Assembly: GCA_051891855.1 (NCBI GenBank)
Contig: JBJFFP010000058.1
Coordinates: 1 to 64,000, forward strand
Length of the DNA stretch: 64,000 nt
Direction of reading: 5' to 3'
Source of the DNA: SFDP01 sp051891855
GTDB lineage: Bacteria; Bacillota; Clostridia; Lachnospirales; Lachnospiraceae
Shown here: one piece after another, positions 1 through 8,658 of the stretch
Position numbering within the stretch: position 1 is the first letter of the stretch
Layout of the letters: each line of letters begins with the position of its first letter
Translations under genes and position numbers: made by a program
Notes under the pieces: generated by a model
Database searches by the model: none
Told to the model about the DNA's origin: nothing
The model's input: the letters and a program-made list of their open reading frames with translations, nothing else

Positions 1-60
1 GAAGCCAAAAAGTCAGGAAGAGATACTTATCGTATTTATTCCCGGGAGATGGAGGGATAA
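1..60 (+). CDS. C-terminal end of a GGDEF (diguanylate cyclase) protein, partial
   Basis: The first frame reads EAKKSGRDTYRIYSREMEG and then stops at 58-60. The pattern AKKSGRDxYRIY is typical of the last helix and strand of GGDEF domains, which make cyclic di-GMP. Only 19 residues lie in the window, so the rest of the protein, any sensory domain and catalytic competence cannot be judged. A promoter for the next operon starts 8 bases after the stop. Confidence 0.6.
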   Translation, partial: EAKKSGRDTYRIYSREMEG

Positions 61-67
61 AAACTAC

Positions 68-96
68 TTGCATTTTTCCTTTAGGAATGCTATACT
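68..96 (+). promoter_or_regulatory. Sigma-A promoter of the rimP-nusA-infB operon
   Basis: A -35 box TTGCAT (68-73) and a -10 box TATACT (91-96) are separated by 17 bases. TG at 88-89 makes it an extended -10. The predicted start is near 103, upstream of the leader terminator at 124-151. Confidence 0.75.
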
Positions 97-123
97 GTCT
101 ACAATCTAATCATGCTAATCATT

Positions 124-151
124 AGAGTGGACTTGTCGGTCCACTCTTTTT
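124..151 (+). terminator. Intrinsic terminator in the rimP-nusA leader
   Basis: A perfect 9-bp stem AGAGTGGAC/GTCCACTCT with loop TTGTCG is followed by a short U-tract. It lies about 20 bases downstream of the promoter at 68-96 and before rimP, so it can attenuate the operon as well as stop transcription arriving from the GGDEF gene. In Bacillus subtilis the equivalent nusA operon is autoregulated by a NusA-dependent leader terminator; applying that here is inference. Confidence 0.8.
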
Positions 152-204
152 ACGTGTTCTATGCATGGGGATTAAAATGGAATCAGGAAAGGACGGGAGG
201 CGGA

Positions 205-669
205 ATGTCCAGAAGAGAGACATATGAAACCGAAACAGAAAAACTGCTGATACCCATTGCAGAACGCTTTGGAGTGGAAATCTACGATATAGAGTATGTA
301 AAGGAAGGCGGTGAGTGGTATTTAAGGGCTTATATTGATAAGGAAGCAGGAGTAAATATAGAGGACTGTGAACTGGTAAGCCGTGCCTTATCCCAAAAGC
401 TGGATGAGGCAGATTTTATTGAGGATGCGTATATTTTAGAAGTGAGCAGCCCAGGTCTGGGACGAACCCTAAAAAAGGAGAAGCATTTTCTGAAATCCAT
501 AGGACAGGAGGTAGAAGTCAGAACCTATAAGCCCATTGATCGCTGCAAGGAATTTACGGGAATATTAAAGGCTTATCAAAATGGAGATATAACCCTTTCC
601 ATAGGAGATGAAGAAAGAACCTTTTCAAAGGCTGACGTGGCTCTGGTGAAGCTGACCTTTGACTTTTAG
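205..669 (+). CDS. rimP: Ribosome maturation factor RimP
   Basis: This 154-residue protein helps mature the 30S ribosomal subunit. The family has an N-terminal alpha/beta domain and a C-terminal SH3-like barrel. Visible family features include EKLLIPIAERFGVEIYDIEYV near the start, the segment EVSSPGLGRTLKKEKHF in the middle and the end VALVKLTFDF. The start at 205 is chosen because GGACGGGAGG lies just upstream; an in-frame ATG at 112 would place a perfect intrinsic terminator inside the gene. It is the first gene of the rimP-nusA-ylxR-ylxQ-infB cluster, the usual order in Firmicutes. Confidence 0.95.
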   Translation: MSRRETYETETEKLLIPIAERFGVEIYDIEYVKEGGEWYLRAYIDKEAGVNIEDCELVSRALSQKLDEADFIEDAYILEVSSPGLGRTLKKEKHFLKSIGQEVEVRTYKPIDRCKEFTGILKAYQNGDITLSIGDEERTFSKADVALVKLTFDF

Positions 670-708
670 TATAGAAAACATTGCCGTAAGGCGGAATGAG
701 AGGAAAGA

Positions 709-1866
709 ATGAACAAAGAATTATTAGAAGCATTGGATGTGTTGGAAAAAGAAAAGGAGATCAGCAAGGAGACGCTGTTTGAGGCCATTGAGAACTCCTT
801 GCTGACAGCCTGCAAAAACCATTTTGGGAAAGCGGACAACATCAAGGTGGAAATTAATCGGGAAACCTGTGATTTTCTATGCTATGCCGAAAAAGAGGTT
901 GTGGCGACAGCCCAGGAGGTAGAGGATGATTTGCTGCAGATCAGTCTGGAGGAGGCGCTGAAGCATTCCAAGAAAGCAAAGGTGGGAGATATTCTGCATG
1001 TGGAGATTAAATCCAAGGAGTTTGGCCGTATTGCTACTCAAAATGCCAAGAATGTCATTTTACAGAAGATTCGTGAAGAGGAAAGAAGTGTTATTTATAA
1101 TCAGTACTTTGAAAAAGAAAAAGATGTGGTAACCGGTATCGTTCAGCGGTATATAGGTAGAAACATCAGTGTAAATCTGGGGAAGGCGGATGCCATTCTT
1201 ACCGAAAGTGAACAGGTGGAAGGGGAGGTTTTCCGCCCTACGGAAAGAATCAAGGTTTATATTCTGGAGGTGAAGAATACTACTAAGGGCCCCAGAATTT
1301 TAGTAAGCCGTACCCATCCTGAACTGGTTAAACGCCTGTTTGAATCTGAAGTAACAGAGATAAAGGACGGAACCGTAGAAATTAAGAGCATTGCCAGAGA
1401 GGCGGGAAGCAGAAGTAAGATTGCCGTCTGGAGCAATAATCCGGACGTGGATGCGGTAGGTGCCTGTGTAGGGCAAAGCGGTGCCAGGGTAAACTCCATT
1501 GTGGAAGAGCTTCGGGGAGAGAAAATCGATATTATAAACTGGGACGAGAATCCCGGAAATCTAATCCAAAATGCCCTTTCACCGGCGAAGATCGTTGCGG
1601 TATTTGCTGATCCTGATGAAAAGACGGCTAAGGTGGTAGTACCGGATTATCAGCTTTCTCTGGCAATCGGAAAATCGGGACAGAATGCAAGGCTGGCTGC
1701 CAGATTAACAGGCTATAAGATAGATATTAAGAGTGAGACCCAGGCCAAAGATACACCGGGCTTCCGTTACGAGGACTATATTGACGAATACGATGAGTAT
1801 GATGAGTATGAGAACGGATATGAAGAAGGTTACGAGGATGACAATCAGGCAGATATCCTGGAATAA
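709..1866 (+). CDS. nusA: Transcription termination/antitermination factor NusA
   Basis: NusA binds RNA polymerase and nascent RNA, controls pausing and intrinsic termination, and takes part in rRNA antitermination. Its 385 residues fit the short Firmicute form without the C-terminal AR repeats. The N-terminal polymerase-binding domain covers about 1-125, S1 about 135-200 and the two KH domains about 205-345, including the segments CVGQSGARVNSIVEEL and AIGKSGQNARLAARL. The last 30 residues are very acidic, with repeated Asp-Glu-Tyr units. GAGGAAAG precedes the ATG. The protein may act on the terminator in its own operon leader at 124-151. Confidence 0.97.
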   Translation: MNKELLEALDVLEKEKEISKETLFEAIENSLLTACKNHFGKADNIKVEINRETCDFLCYAEKEVVATAQEVEDDLLQISLEEALKHSKKAKVGDILHVEIKSKEFGRIATQNAKNVILQKIREEERSVIYNQYFEKEKDVVTGIVQRYIGRNISVNLGKADAILTESEQVEGEVFRPTERIKVYILEVKNTTKGPRILVSRTHPELVKRLFESEVTEIKDGTVEIKSIAREAGSRSKIAVWSNNPDVDAVGACVGQSGARVNSIVEELRGEKIDIINWDENPGNLIQNALSPAKIVAVFADPDEKTAKVVVPDYQLSLAIGKSGQNARLAARLTGYKIDIKSETQAKDTPGFRYEDYIDEYDEYDEYENGYEEGYEDDNQADILE

Positions 1867-1922
1867 AAAAAGTTAATCAGGTATAAAGTTTATTCCTGAA
1901 GAATATAAGGAGAAGATGTGGT

Positions 1923-2195
1923 ATGAATAAAAAGATTCCCATGAGGCAGTGCATAGGATGTACAGAAATGAAAAATAAAAAAGAAATGATACGCATTCTA
2001 AAACCTCAGGAAGGCCCCATTATTCTCGATGTAACCGGTAAAAAGAATGGAAGAGGCGCCTATCTTTGCCGAAATCAGGACTGTCTGAAAAAAGCAGTTA
2101 AGAGTAAGGGCTTGGAGCGGTCTTTCAAAATGAGTATTCCAACAGAGGTTTATGAACATTTAATAGAGGAGTTGGCTGAACTTGAATCAAAATAA
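1923..2195 (+). CDS. ylxR: YlxR/RnpM family RNA-binding protein (DUF448)
   Basis: This 90-residue basic protein has the family signature near its start (MRQCIGCTEMKNKKEMIRI) and GRGAYLCRNQDCLKKA in the middle. YlxR proteins are nucleic-acid binding; in B. subtilis the protein has been linked to RNase P and renamed RnpM. It sits in its usual place between nusA and ylxQ, and its last 14 bases overlap ylxQ, which suggests translational coupling. TAAGGAG precedes the ATG. Confidence 0.92.
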   Translation: MNKKIPMRQCIGCTEMKNKKEMIRILKPQEGPIILDVTGKKNGRGAYLCRNQDCLKKAVKSKGLERSFKMSIPTEVYEHLIEELAELESK

Positions 2196-2496
2196 AATTT
2201 TTTCCCTGCTGGGTTTGGCAACCAGATCACGAAATCTGGTAAGCGGTGAATTTATGACAGAGACAAAGGTAAAACGTAAGGAGGCCAGACTGGTTATTGT
2301 AAGTGAGGATGCCTCAGAAAACACAAAAAAAATGTTTGCCAATATGTGTGAGTTTTATCGGACACCCCTGTTTTTCTATGGGACAAAGGAAGAGCTGGGG
2401 CATGCTATGGGAAAAGAAATGAGAGCATCCCTTGCGGTGACGGATGAAGGCTTTGCCAAATCATTGATAGAAATGTTGGAAGAGGAACGGAGGTAG
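2182..2496 (+). CDS. ylxQ: L7Ae/L30e family RNA-binding protein YlxQ
   Basis: This 104-residue protein is a member of the L7Ae ribosomal-protein family that binds kink-turn RNA in homologues. Family features are LLGLATRSRNLVSGE at the N-terminus and the central segment EARLVIVSEDASENT. Translation probably starts at the TTG at 2182, about 10 bases after GGAG (2168-2171) inside the end of ylxR. It lies between ylxR and infB, the conserved context. Its cellular role is not well established even in model species. Confidence 0.9.
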   Translation: MNQNKIFSLLGLATRSRNLVSGEFMTETKVKRKEARLVIVSEDASENTKKMFANMCEFYRTPLFFYGTKEELGHAMGKEMRASLAVTDEGFAKSLIEMLEEERR

Positions 2497-2505
2497 TTTA
2501 GTAGG

Positions 2506-5265
2506 ATGGCTAAATTTAAAGTATATGAACTTGCAAAGGAATTAGATAAACAAAGTAAAGAGATACTGGCTTTTTTGCAGGAAAAGGGAATTGAAGTTAA
2601 AGCAGCTCAAAGCTCGGTGGAGGAAGAGGTTGCCGAACTGGTAAGAAGCAGATTCCGGAAAGGGAGAGAGGAAAAGCCGGCAGCAGAGGCAAAGCAGCAG
2701 GAGATGCAGACAGCCAAAGTCAACCCTGAAGAGAATAACCCCCAGCAGAAAAGCGGGGAGAGTAAAGGCGGAGAGACACCGAAGAAAAAGAAGAATATTA
2801 TTTTTGTCAGCAATCCTCAGCACAGTAAGATGCCCGGTGCCAGACCGCCCATGAATAACAGAAACCCTAAGGGAAAGCCGGCGGGAGAGCAGCAGCCTAA
2901 GGTACCTGCCCCCAAACCGATCCAGCTGGGCCCCAATCAGATGATCAATAAGTCTACGGGAAAGGTAATGGAAATGCTTCCTCCCAAGAAGCCTGAGCCT
3001 GTACCGGAGGTAAGTGCAGCAGAGGAAAGAAAAAGAGATAATTTTGGCAACAGACCTCAGCAGTCAAATCGGAACGGAGAAAAGAATCAAAGAGGGGGAG
3101 GCCAGAATGATGAACGCAGAGGAAATGACCGTACCGGGGGAAGAACTGCCGGACAGGGGCGCCCCGGAACAGGTGATCGCCAGAATAATCAAGGGGGCAA
3201 GAACGCTTATCGCACTACTGGCACTAGCCAGGGCAGTGGACGCGGTATGGGAGGTGGTGACCGCCTTCAGGGAAGAAATGCAGGGACGGACAATCGATTC
3301 CAGGGTAAAAAGGAGAATAAGGGATTTGCTCAGGAAGCACCCATAATGCAGAACGATAAGCATCGTGATGATCAGAGAAGACAGAATCAGACGAAAGATA
3401 AGCGCTCTAAAAAGGATGTTCTTTATGAGGATAAAGAGCAGGAAATGAAGAATAGGAACAAGGCCGGACGCTTTATTAAACCGGAGCCTAAACCGGCAGA
3501 GCCTACTGAGCAGATTAAAGTCATTACTCTTCCGGAGACCTTAACCATTAAGGAGCTGGCAGAAAAGATGAAGCTGCAGCCGGCAGTAATTATTAAAAAG
3601 CTTTTCCTACAGGGTAAGGTGGTTACCGTGAACCAGGAAATTTCCTTTGAGGATGCAGAGAATATTGCTATTGAATTTGACATCATGTGCGAGCAGGAGG
3701 TCAAGGTAGACGTTATTGAAGAGCTATTGAAGGAGGAAGAGGATGCAAAAGAAACTCTGGTAAGCAGAGCTCCCGTTATCTGTGTAATGGGCCATGTTGA
3801 CCATGGTAAGACCTCCCTTTTGGATGCTATCCGTAAAACCAATGTAACGGATCGTGAAGCCGGAGGAATTACCCAGCATATCGGTGCCTATAGTGTAATG
3901 GTAAGCGGACGTAAGATTACCTTCCTGGATACACCCGGCCATGAGGCCTTTACAGCTATGCGTATGCGCGGGGCCAATGCTACGGATATCGCCATTCTCG
4001 TGGTGGCGGCAGACGATGGAGTTATGCCCCAGACAGTGGAAGCCATTAATCATGCCAAAGCGGCAGGAATCGAAATCATTGTTGCGGTAAATAAAATTGA
4101 TAAGCCTAATGCCAATATTGACCGTGTTAAGCAGGAACTATCCGAATATGAGCTAATTCCCGAGGATTGGGGAGGAAGCACTATTTTTGCCCCTGTATCG
4201 GCAAAAGCGGGAACCGGCATTCAGGAGCTTTTGGAAATGATTCTCCTGACAGCGGATATTTTAGAGCTGAAAGCGAATCCTAAGAGAAAGGCTAGGGGTC
4301 TGGTTATTGAGGCCGAGCTGGATAAGGGCCGGGGACCGGTGGCTACCGTTTTGGTACAGAAGGGTACCCTAAAGGTAGGTGATTTTATTTCGGCAGGAGC
4401 CAGTCATGGTAAGGTAAGAGCCATGATCGATGATAAGGGAAGAAGGGTAAAAGAAGCAGGCCCCTCTACTCCGGTTGAGATTCTGGGACTGAGTGATGTT
4501 CCCAATGCTGGGGAAGTATTCCTTGCCCATGACAGTGACAAGACAGCCAAATCCTATGCAGAAACCTTTGTGGCACAGCATAAAGAGAAAAAGCTGGAGG
4601 AGACCAGAAGCAAGATGTCTCTGGATGATCTGTTTAACCAGATTCAGGAGGGTAATCTGAAAGAACTGAATCTGATCGTAAAAGCAGATGTACAGGGAAG
4701 TGTGGAAGCAGTTAAGCAGTCCCTTCTTAAGCTTTCCAATGAAGAGGTAGTGGTAAAATGTATTCATGGCGGTGTGGGTGCCATTAATGAGTCTGACGTT
4801 ACCCTGGCAGCCACCTCTTCTGCAATCATTATCGGCTTTAATGTTCGCCCCGATGCTACGGCCAAGGCTACTGCAGAGCAGGAGGGTGTAGATATCCGTC
4901 TGTATAAGGTTATCTATCAGGCAATTGAGGATATTGAAGCGGCGATGAAGGGAATGCTGGATCCTGTCTTTGAGGAAAAGATTATCGGCCATGCAGAGGT
5001 GCGCCAGATTTTCAAGGCTTCCCAAATCGGTAATATTGCAGGCTCTTATGTATTGGACGGCGTATTCCAGAGGGGCTGCAAGATAAGAATTACCAGACAG
5101 GGTGAGCAGATTTTTGAGGGCAACCTGGCATCCTTAAAGCGGTTTAAGGATGATGTCAAGGAGGTAAAGGCAGGCTTTGAATGTGGTCTGGTCTTTGAAG
5201 GCTTTGACCAGATGCAGGAGCTGGATATTGTGGAAAGCTACATTATGGTGGAGGTTCCCCGATAA
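2506..5265 (+). CDS. infB: Translation initiation factor IF-2
   Basis: IF-2 is the GTPase that brings initiator fMet-tRNA to the ribosome. The 919 residues begin with an IF2N domain, followed by a long linker (about 55-310) rich in Gln, Asn, Gly, Lys and Arg that is probably disordered. A second IF2N-like segment lies near 345-400. The GTPase core shows G1 GHVDHGKT (429-436), G3 DTPGHEAF (475-482) and G4 NKID (529-532), followed by the domains ending at EVPR. An SD-like GGAGG precedes the ATG. The linker composition creates long spurious open frames on both strands, which are not genes. Confidence 0.98.
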   Translation: MAKFKVYELAKELDKQSKEILAFLQEKGIEVKAAQSSVEEEVAELVRSRFRKGREEKPAAEAKQQEMQTAKVNPEENNPQQKSGESKGGETPKKKKNIIFVSNPQHSKMPGARPPMNNRNPKGKPAGEQQPKVPAPKPIQLGPNQMINKSTGKVMEMLPPKKPEPVPEVSAAEERKRDNFGNRPQQSNRNGEKNQRGGGQNDERRGNDRTGGRTAGQGRPGTGDRQNNQGGKNAYRTTGTSQGSGRGMGGGDRLQGRNAGTDNRFQGKKENKGFAQEAPIMQNDKHRDDQRRQNQTKDKRSKKDVLYEDKEQEMKNRNKAGRFIKPEPKPAEPTEQIKVITLPETLTIKELAEKMKLQPAVIIKKLFLQGKVVTVNQEISFEDAENIAIEFDIMCEQEVKVDVIEELLKEEEDAKETLVSRAPVICVMGHVDHGKTSLLDAIRKTNVTDREAGGITQHIGAYSVMVSGRKITFLDTPGHEAFTAMRMRGANATDIAILVVAADDGVMPQTVEAINHAKAAGIEIIVAVNKIDKPNANIDRVKQELSEYELIPEDWGGSTIFAPVSAKAGTGIQELLEMILLTADILELKANPKRKARGLVIEAELDKGRGPVATVLVQKGTLKVGDFISAGASHGKVRAMIDDKGRRVKEAGPSTPVEILGLSDVPNAGEVFLAHDSDKTAKSYAETFVAQHKEKKLEETRSKMSLDDLFNQIQEGNLKELNLIVKADVQGSVEAVKQSLLKLSNEEVVVKCIHGGVGAINESDVTLAATSSAIIIGFNVRPDATAKATAEQEGVDIRLYKVIYQAIEDIEAAMKGMLDPVFEEKIIGHAEVRQIFKASQIGNIAGSYVLDGVFQRGCKIRITRQGEQIFEGNLASLKRFKDDVKEVKAGFECGLVFEGFDQMQELDIVESYIMVEVPR

Positions 5266-5281
5266 GGCTTTTGAACAAAAA

Positions 5282-5298
5282 TTCTGCCTAAGGCAGAA
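5282..5298 (+). other. Intercistronic hairpin between infB and rbfA
   Basis: A perfect 7-bp stem TTCTGCC/GGCAGAA with loop TAA lies in the 48-base gap. There is no U-tract, so it is probably an mRNA processing or stability element rather than a strong terminator. Confidence 0.5.
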
Positions 5299-5313
5299 AG
5301 AATTAGAGGTAAA

Positions 5314-5694
5314 ATGCGTAAAAACAGTATAAAAAATACCAGAATTAATCAGGAAGTACAGCGTACACTGGCAGAGATTATCCGGGGGGAGATGAAGGAT
5401 CCCCGGATTCATCCCCTGACCAGTGTGGTAGCAGTAGAAGTGGCTCCGGACTTAAAGCACTGTAAGGTTTATATCAGTGTGTTCGGTGATGAGCAGGTCT
5501 GTAAGGATACTCTGGAAGGCCTGAAAAGCGCTGAGGGATTTATCAAGAATCGATTGGCTAAAATTATTAATTTAAGAAATACACCGGAGCTCCACTTTAT
5601 TCTGGATCAGTCCATTGCTTATGGGGTGGATATGTCCAGAAAAATTGATGAAGTTGTAAAAGAGATGAAGGAACGAGAGGGCGATAATGAGTAA
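5314..5694 (+). CDS. rbfA: Ribosome-binding factor A
   Basis: RbfA is a KH-like cold-shock protein that binds the 30S subunit and helps process the 5' end of 16S rRNA. The 126 residues show the family pattern: RINQEVQRTLAEIIRGEMKD near the N-terminus, VEVAPDLKHCKVYISVFG in the KH-like core and the end segment PELHFILDQSIAYG. TTAGAGGT precedes the ATG. Its stop overlaps the start of nrnA by 8 bases, so the two are probably translationally coupled. Confidence 0.95.
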   Translation: MRKNSIKNTRINQEVQRTLAEIIRGEMKDPRIHPLTSVVAVEVAPDLKHCKVYISVFGDEQVCKDTLEGLKSAEGFIKNRLAKIINLRNTPELHFILDQSIAYGVDMSRKIDEVVKEMKEREGDNE

Positions 5695-6634
5695 GCTTGA
5701 AGAATTGCTGAAGGAGGCAAAGAGTATTGCTGTCAGCGGCCATATCAGACCTGATGGAGACTGTATAGGGGCAGTGATGGCAATTTGGCTGTATATAAGG
5801 AAGAATATGCCGGATAAAGAGGTTAAAGTATTTTTGGATATACCGGCACCGGAATTTTCCTGTATCCGGGGAATAGAAGAAATTGATTCTGTAATGGAGG
5901 AGGAAAAGGAATACGATGTTTTTCTGATTATGGACTGTTCCCTAGACAGAATAGGAAAGGCACTTCCCATAGCCCAAAAAGCCGGAAAGCGAATCAATAT
6001 CGACCATCATATCAGCAACAGTGGTACAGGAGACATCAATATTCTGGAGCCCCATGCCAGTTCTACCTGTGAGGTAGTTTATGGGCTTATGGAGCCGGAC
6101 AGGCTGGATAAGGAGATTGCCAAAGCACTATATCTGGGAATTATTCATGACACAGGAGTGTTTAATTATTCCAACACCTCGCCCAAAACGCTACGGATTG
6201 CAGCAGATCTGATTGGCTATGATATTGATTTTCCCAAACTGATTGATGAGACCTTTTATGAAAAAACTTATGAACAGAATCAGATTTTGGGAAGAGCCCT
6301 GCTGGAAAGCCGGAGAATCCTGGAAAATAGGTGTATTGTCGGTGTGGTGAGTCAGGAGCTTATGCAGGAATATGGTGTAGGAACCAAGGATCTGGATGGA
6401 ATCATCAGTCAGCTGAGAATTACCAAGGGAATAGAATGTGCTTTATTCCTTTACCAGTCGGGAGACAGACAATATAAGGTAAGTATGCGCTCCAACCATT
6501 ATGTGAATGTGGCAGAGATCGCGGCATTATTTGGTGGAGGAGGCCATATCCGGGCAGCAGGCTGTACCATGGAAGGCGAGGCGGAAGAAATTATTGAACG
6601 TCTGTCCCAATGTATTGCCTGCAGATTGCAGTAA
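5687..6634 (+). CDS. nrnA: DHH-family nanoRNase/pAp phosphatase NrnA
   Basis: This 315-residue DHH/DHHA1 phosphoesterase probably degrades short oligoribonucleotides and dephosphorylates 3'-phosphoadenosine 5'-phosphate. Metal-binding motifs are GHIRPDGDCIGA (near 18-29), the aspartate in LIMDCS, the signature IDHHISN (near 104-110) and a later GIIHDTG. The C-terminal DHHA1 part contains GGGGHIRAAG. It follows rbfA with an 8-base overlap and precedes truB, a common Firmicute order. The choice between oligoribonuclease and pAp phosphatase as its main role cannot be made from sequence. Confidence 0.93.
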   Translation: MSKLEELLKEAKSIAVSGHIRPDGDCIGAVMAIWLYIRKNMPDKEVKVFLDIPAPEFSCIRGIEEIDSVMEEEKEYDVFLIMDCSLDRIGKALPIAQKAGKRINIDHHISNSGTGDINILEPHASSTCEVVYGLMEPDRLDKEIAKALYLGIIHDTGVFNYSNTSPKTLRIAADLIGYDIDFPKLIDETFYEKTYEQNQILGRALLESRRILENRCIVGVVSQELMQEYGVGTKDLDGIISQLRITKGIECALFLYQSGDRQYKVSMRSNHYVNVAEIAALFGGGGHIRAAGCTMEGEAEEIIERLSQCIACRLQ

Positions 6635-6650
6635 GGACAAAACTGTCCTT
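6633..6650 (+). other. Intercistronic hairpin between nrnA and truB
   Basis: A 7-bp stem AAGGACA/TGTCCTT with loop AAAC begins within the nrnA stop codon. Only a few U residues follow, so this is at most a weak terminator; an mRNA stability role is equally possible. Confidence 0.45.
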
Positions 6651-6678
6651 TAGAAAGGTAGAATAGAGAGAAAAAACA

Positions 6679-7611
6679 GTGATAAACGGAATACTGAATA
6701 TGGATAAGCCCCCAGGGTTTACCTCCCATGATGTTGTGGCAAAGCTTCGGAGGATTATCGGTCAGAAAAAAATCGGACATACAGGGACTCTGGATCCGGA
6801 AGCGGTAGGAGTCCTTCCCGTTTGTCTGGGCAGTGCTACCAGAGCCTGTGATTTCCTTACCCAAAAGGATAAGGAGTATATTGCCGGTGTCTGTCTGGGA
6901 ATCATCACGGATACGCAGGATATGACGGGGAGGGTTTTGAAAAAGTGTGAGGTGGAGGTAACGCCCTCGCAGGTAGAGGCGGCAATACAGGGATTTTTAG
7001 GGGATTATGAGCAGATACCCCCTATGTATTCTGCCTTAAAGGTGAATGGAAAAAAGCTTTATGAGCTGGCAAGAGAAGGAAAAGAAATTGAGAGAAAAGC
7101 GAGAAAGGTCCATATTCGTGAAATTGAAATTCTGAAGATGGAGCTTCCCTGTCTGACCATTAGGGTAAGCTGCTCCAAAGGGACCTATATTCGGACCCTC
7201 TGCCATGATTTGGGGGAGAAGCTGGGCTGTGGAGCTGTTATGGAAAATCTTCAGAGAACCCGCTCAGGCATTTTCACCAAAGAAACGGCTCTCACCTTGG
7301 AGCAGGTTGAGCAGCTGATGGAGGCGGGAAGAAAAGCAGGAAAGGAGAATCCTCTATCGGAAGTATTGATTCCTGTAGATGAGGTGTTTATCCACTATCC
7401 TGCCCTTAAGCTTAAACCGGAAATGGAGCGGTTAATAAAAAACGGCAACGCTTTTGAAAAAAAGCACCTTCTTACTCCTTTGCCGCAGGGGAAACGGATA
7501 GAGGGAAGCAGATATCGGGTGTATATCGAAAACAATATATTTATGGGAATTTACGAGTATAGAATAAAAGAAAACAGGTTCTGTCCTGTAAAAATGTTTA
7601 TCAGTCATTAA
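6679..7611 (+). CDS. truB: tRNA pseudouridine(55) synthase TruB
   Basis: TruB makes pseudouridine 55 in the T-loop of tRNAs. The 310 residues include the N-terminal GILNMDKPPGFTSHDVV, the catalytic-aspartate motif GHTGTLDPEAVGVLP and later QIPPMYSALKVNGKKLYELAR. The GTG at 6679 is chosen as start because the conserved GILNMDKP segment lies before the next ATG at 6700. It is 12 bases upstream of ribF, and truB-ribF is the usual pair after rbfA. Confidence 0.96.
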   Translation: MINGILNMDKPPGFTSHDVVAKLRRIIGQKKIGHTGTLDPEAVGVLPVCLGSATRACDFLTQKDKEYIAGVCLGIITDTQDMTGRVLKKCEVEVTPSQVEAAIQGFLGDYEQIPPMYSALKVNGKKLYELAREGKEIERKARKVHIREIEILKMELPCLTIRVSCSKGTYIRTLCHDLGEKLGCGAVMENLQRTRSGIFTKETALTLEQVEQLMEAGRKAGKENPLSEVLIPVDEVFIHYPALKLKPEMERLIKNGNAFEKKHLLTPLPQGKRIEGSRYRVYIENNIFMGIYEYRIKENRFCPVKMFISH

Positions 7612-7623
7612 AATGGAGAACAT

Positions 7624-8547
7624 ATGCGAATAATTGCAGATACAACCGACTTTAAGCTGCTGATTCCCACAGCAGTAACCCTGGGAAAATATGACGGACT
7701 TCACCGGGGACATAAAGAGCTTTTAAAAAAAATTACCGGAGCTAAAAAAAGAGGACTTGCAAGTGTAGTGTTTACCTTTGATCCCCCACCGGAGGTATTT
7801 TTCGGTATGCGGGACCGTAAAGAATTGACTACCAGAGAAGAAAAGAGAAAAATTTTTGAAAGAATGGGTGTGGATATTCTGATTGAGTATCCTTTAAATA
7901 AAATAACGGCCGCTACAGAACCGGAAGTCTTTGTCAGGGATATCCTGGTAGAACAAATGCAGATGAATTATCTGACTGCCGGTTATGATGTTTCCTTTGG
8001 TCATAAGGGAGCAGGAAATGCTGATTTATTAAAGCAGCTGGCTCCCCAGCTGGGATTTGAGCTGGATATTATGGATAAGATCAAGGATCATGGCAGGGAA
8101 ATCAGCTCGACCTACGTTAGAGAAGAGGTAGAAAAAGGGAATATGGAAATGGTGGAGGAGCTTTTAGGTGAGGCCTACTGCGTTATCGGGGAAATCATGC
8201 ACGGAGCTAAGCTTGGCCGCACCATCGGAATGCCCACCATCAATATTCTTCCTCAGAAGGAAAAGCTTCTGCCCCCCAAGGGAGTATATTTCTCTCTTAC
8301 TTCCATAGGAGAGAAGGAATATCGAAGCATTACCAATATTGGAAATAAGCCTACGGTAAGCAATGAGAACCAGATTGGTGTGGAAACCTATATTTACGAG
8401 TTTGACCAGGAGGTATATGGGAAAACAGCAGTGGTAAAGCTACTGAGGTTCAAACGCCCGGAAATGAGGTTTGAGAATCTGGAAGCTTTGAAGGAACAGA
8501 TGATGGCAGATATTGAGGAAGGAAGAAAATTTTCTGTTTACAAGTAA
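7624..8547 (+). CDS. ribF: Bifunctional riboflavin kinase/FAD synthetase
   Basis: RibF phosphorylates riboflavin to FMN and then adenylylates FMN to FAD. The 307 residues have an N-terminal nucleotidyltransferase domain with GKYDGLHRGHKELL (near 20-33) and SSTYVREEVEKGN, and a C-terminal riboflavin kinase domain with GRTIGMPTINI and YRSITNIGNKPTV. No FMN riboswitch is visible upstream, which fits its housekeeping position directly after truB. Confidence 0.97.
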   Translation: MRIIADTTDFKLLIPTAVTLGKYDGLHRGHKELLKKITGAKKRGLASVVFTFDPPPEVFFGMRDRKELTTREEKRKIFERMGVDILIEYPLNKITAATEPEVFVRDILVEQMQMNYLTAGYDVSFGHKGAGNADLLKQLAPQLGFELDIMDKIKDHGREISSTYVREEVEKGNMEMVEELLGEAYCVIGEIMHGAKLGRTIGMPTINILPQKEKLLPPKGVYFSLTSIGEKEYRSITNIGNKPTVSNENQIGVETYIYEFDQEVYGKTAVVKLLRFKRPEMRFENLEALKEQMMADIEEGRKFSVYK

Positions 8548-8565
8548 TTGGGCTTGTGTTAAACT
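8537..8565 (+). promoter_or_regulatory. Possible promoter for rpsO inside the end of ribF
   Basis: TTTACA (8537-8542) and TAAACT (8560-8565) are 17 bases apart, with TG at 8557-8558 giving an extended -10. The match is moderate. It would give rpsO a leader of roughly 85 bases that contains several ATGC repeats and an ill-defined fold. Confidence 0.4.
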
Positions 8566-8658
8566 ATAACAGTATGAAATTTTAGCTTATGCTCGGTATG
8601 CGGATGCTCCGTCCCATGCTTAGTGTATAGCTGTAGAAAGAATAAGGAGGATTTTATC

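Noticed and set aside
112..204. Possible longer rimP starting at ATG 112
   Set aside because: The extension contains a perfect intrinsic terminator, lacks a ribosome-binding site and has no family similarity; 205 has a strong ribosome-binding site.
1797..1830. Tandem DNA repeat as a separate repeat element
   Set aside because: The repeats are codons for the acidic NusA tail and need no other explanation.
2660..3480. Extra genes in alternative frames over the IF-2 linker
   Set aside because: The low-complexity linker gives long open frames in several frames; none has a start signal or recognisable domain.
4369..5025. Minus-strand open frame of 218 codons opposite infB
   Set aside because: Shadow of a well-conserved gene; composition is atypical (many His, Cys, Leu and Ile).
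8585..8640. S15-binding leader structure before rpsO
   Set aside because: Four ATGC repeats and a small GCGGA/TCCGT hairpin are visible, but I could not fold a convincing known S15 leader.
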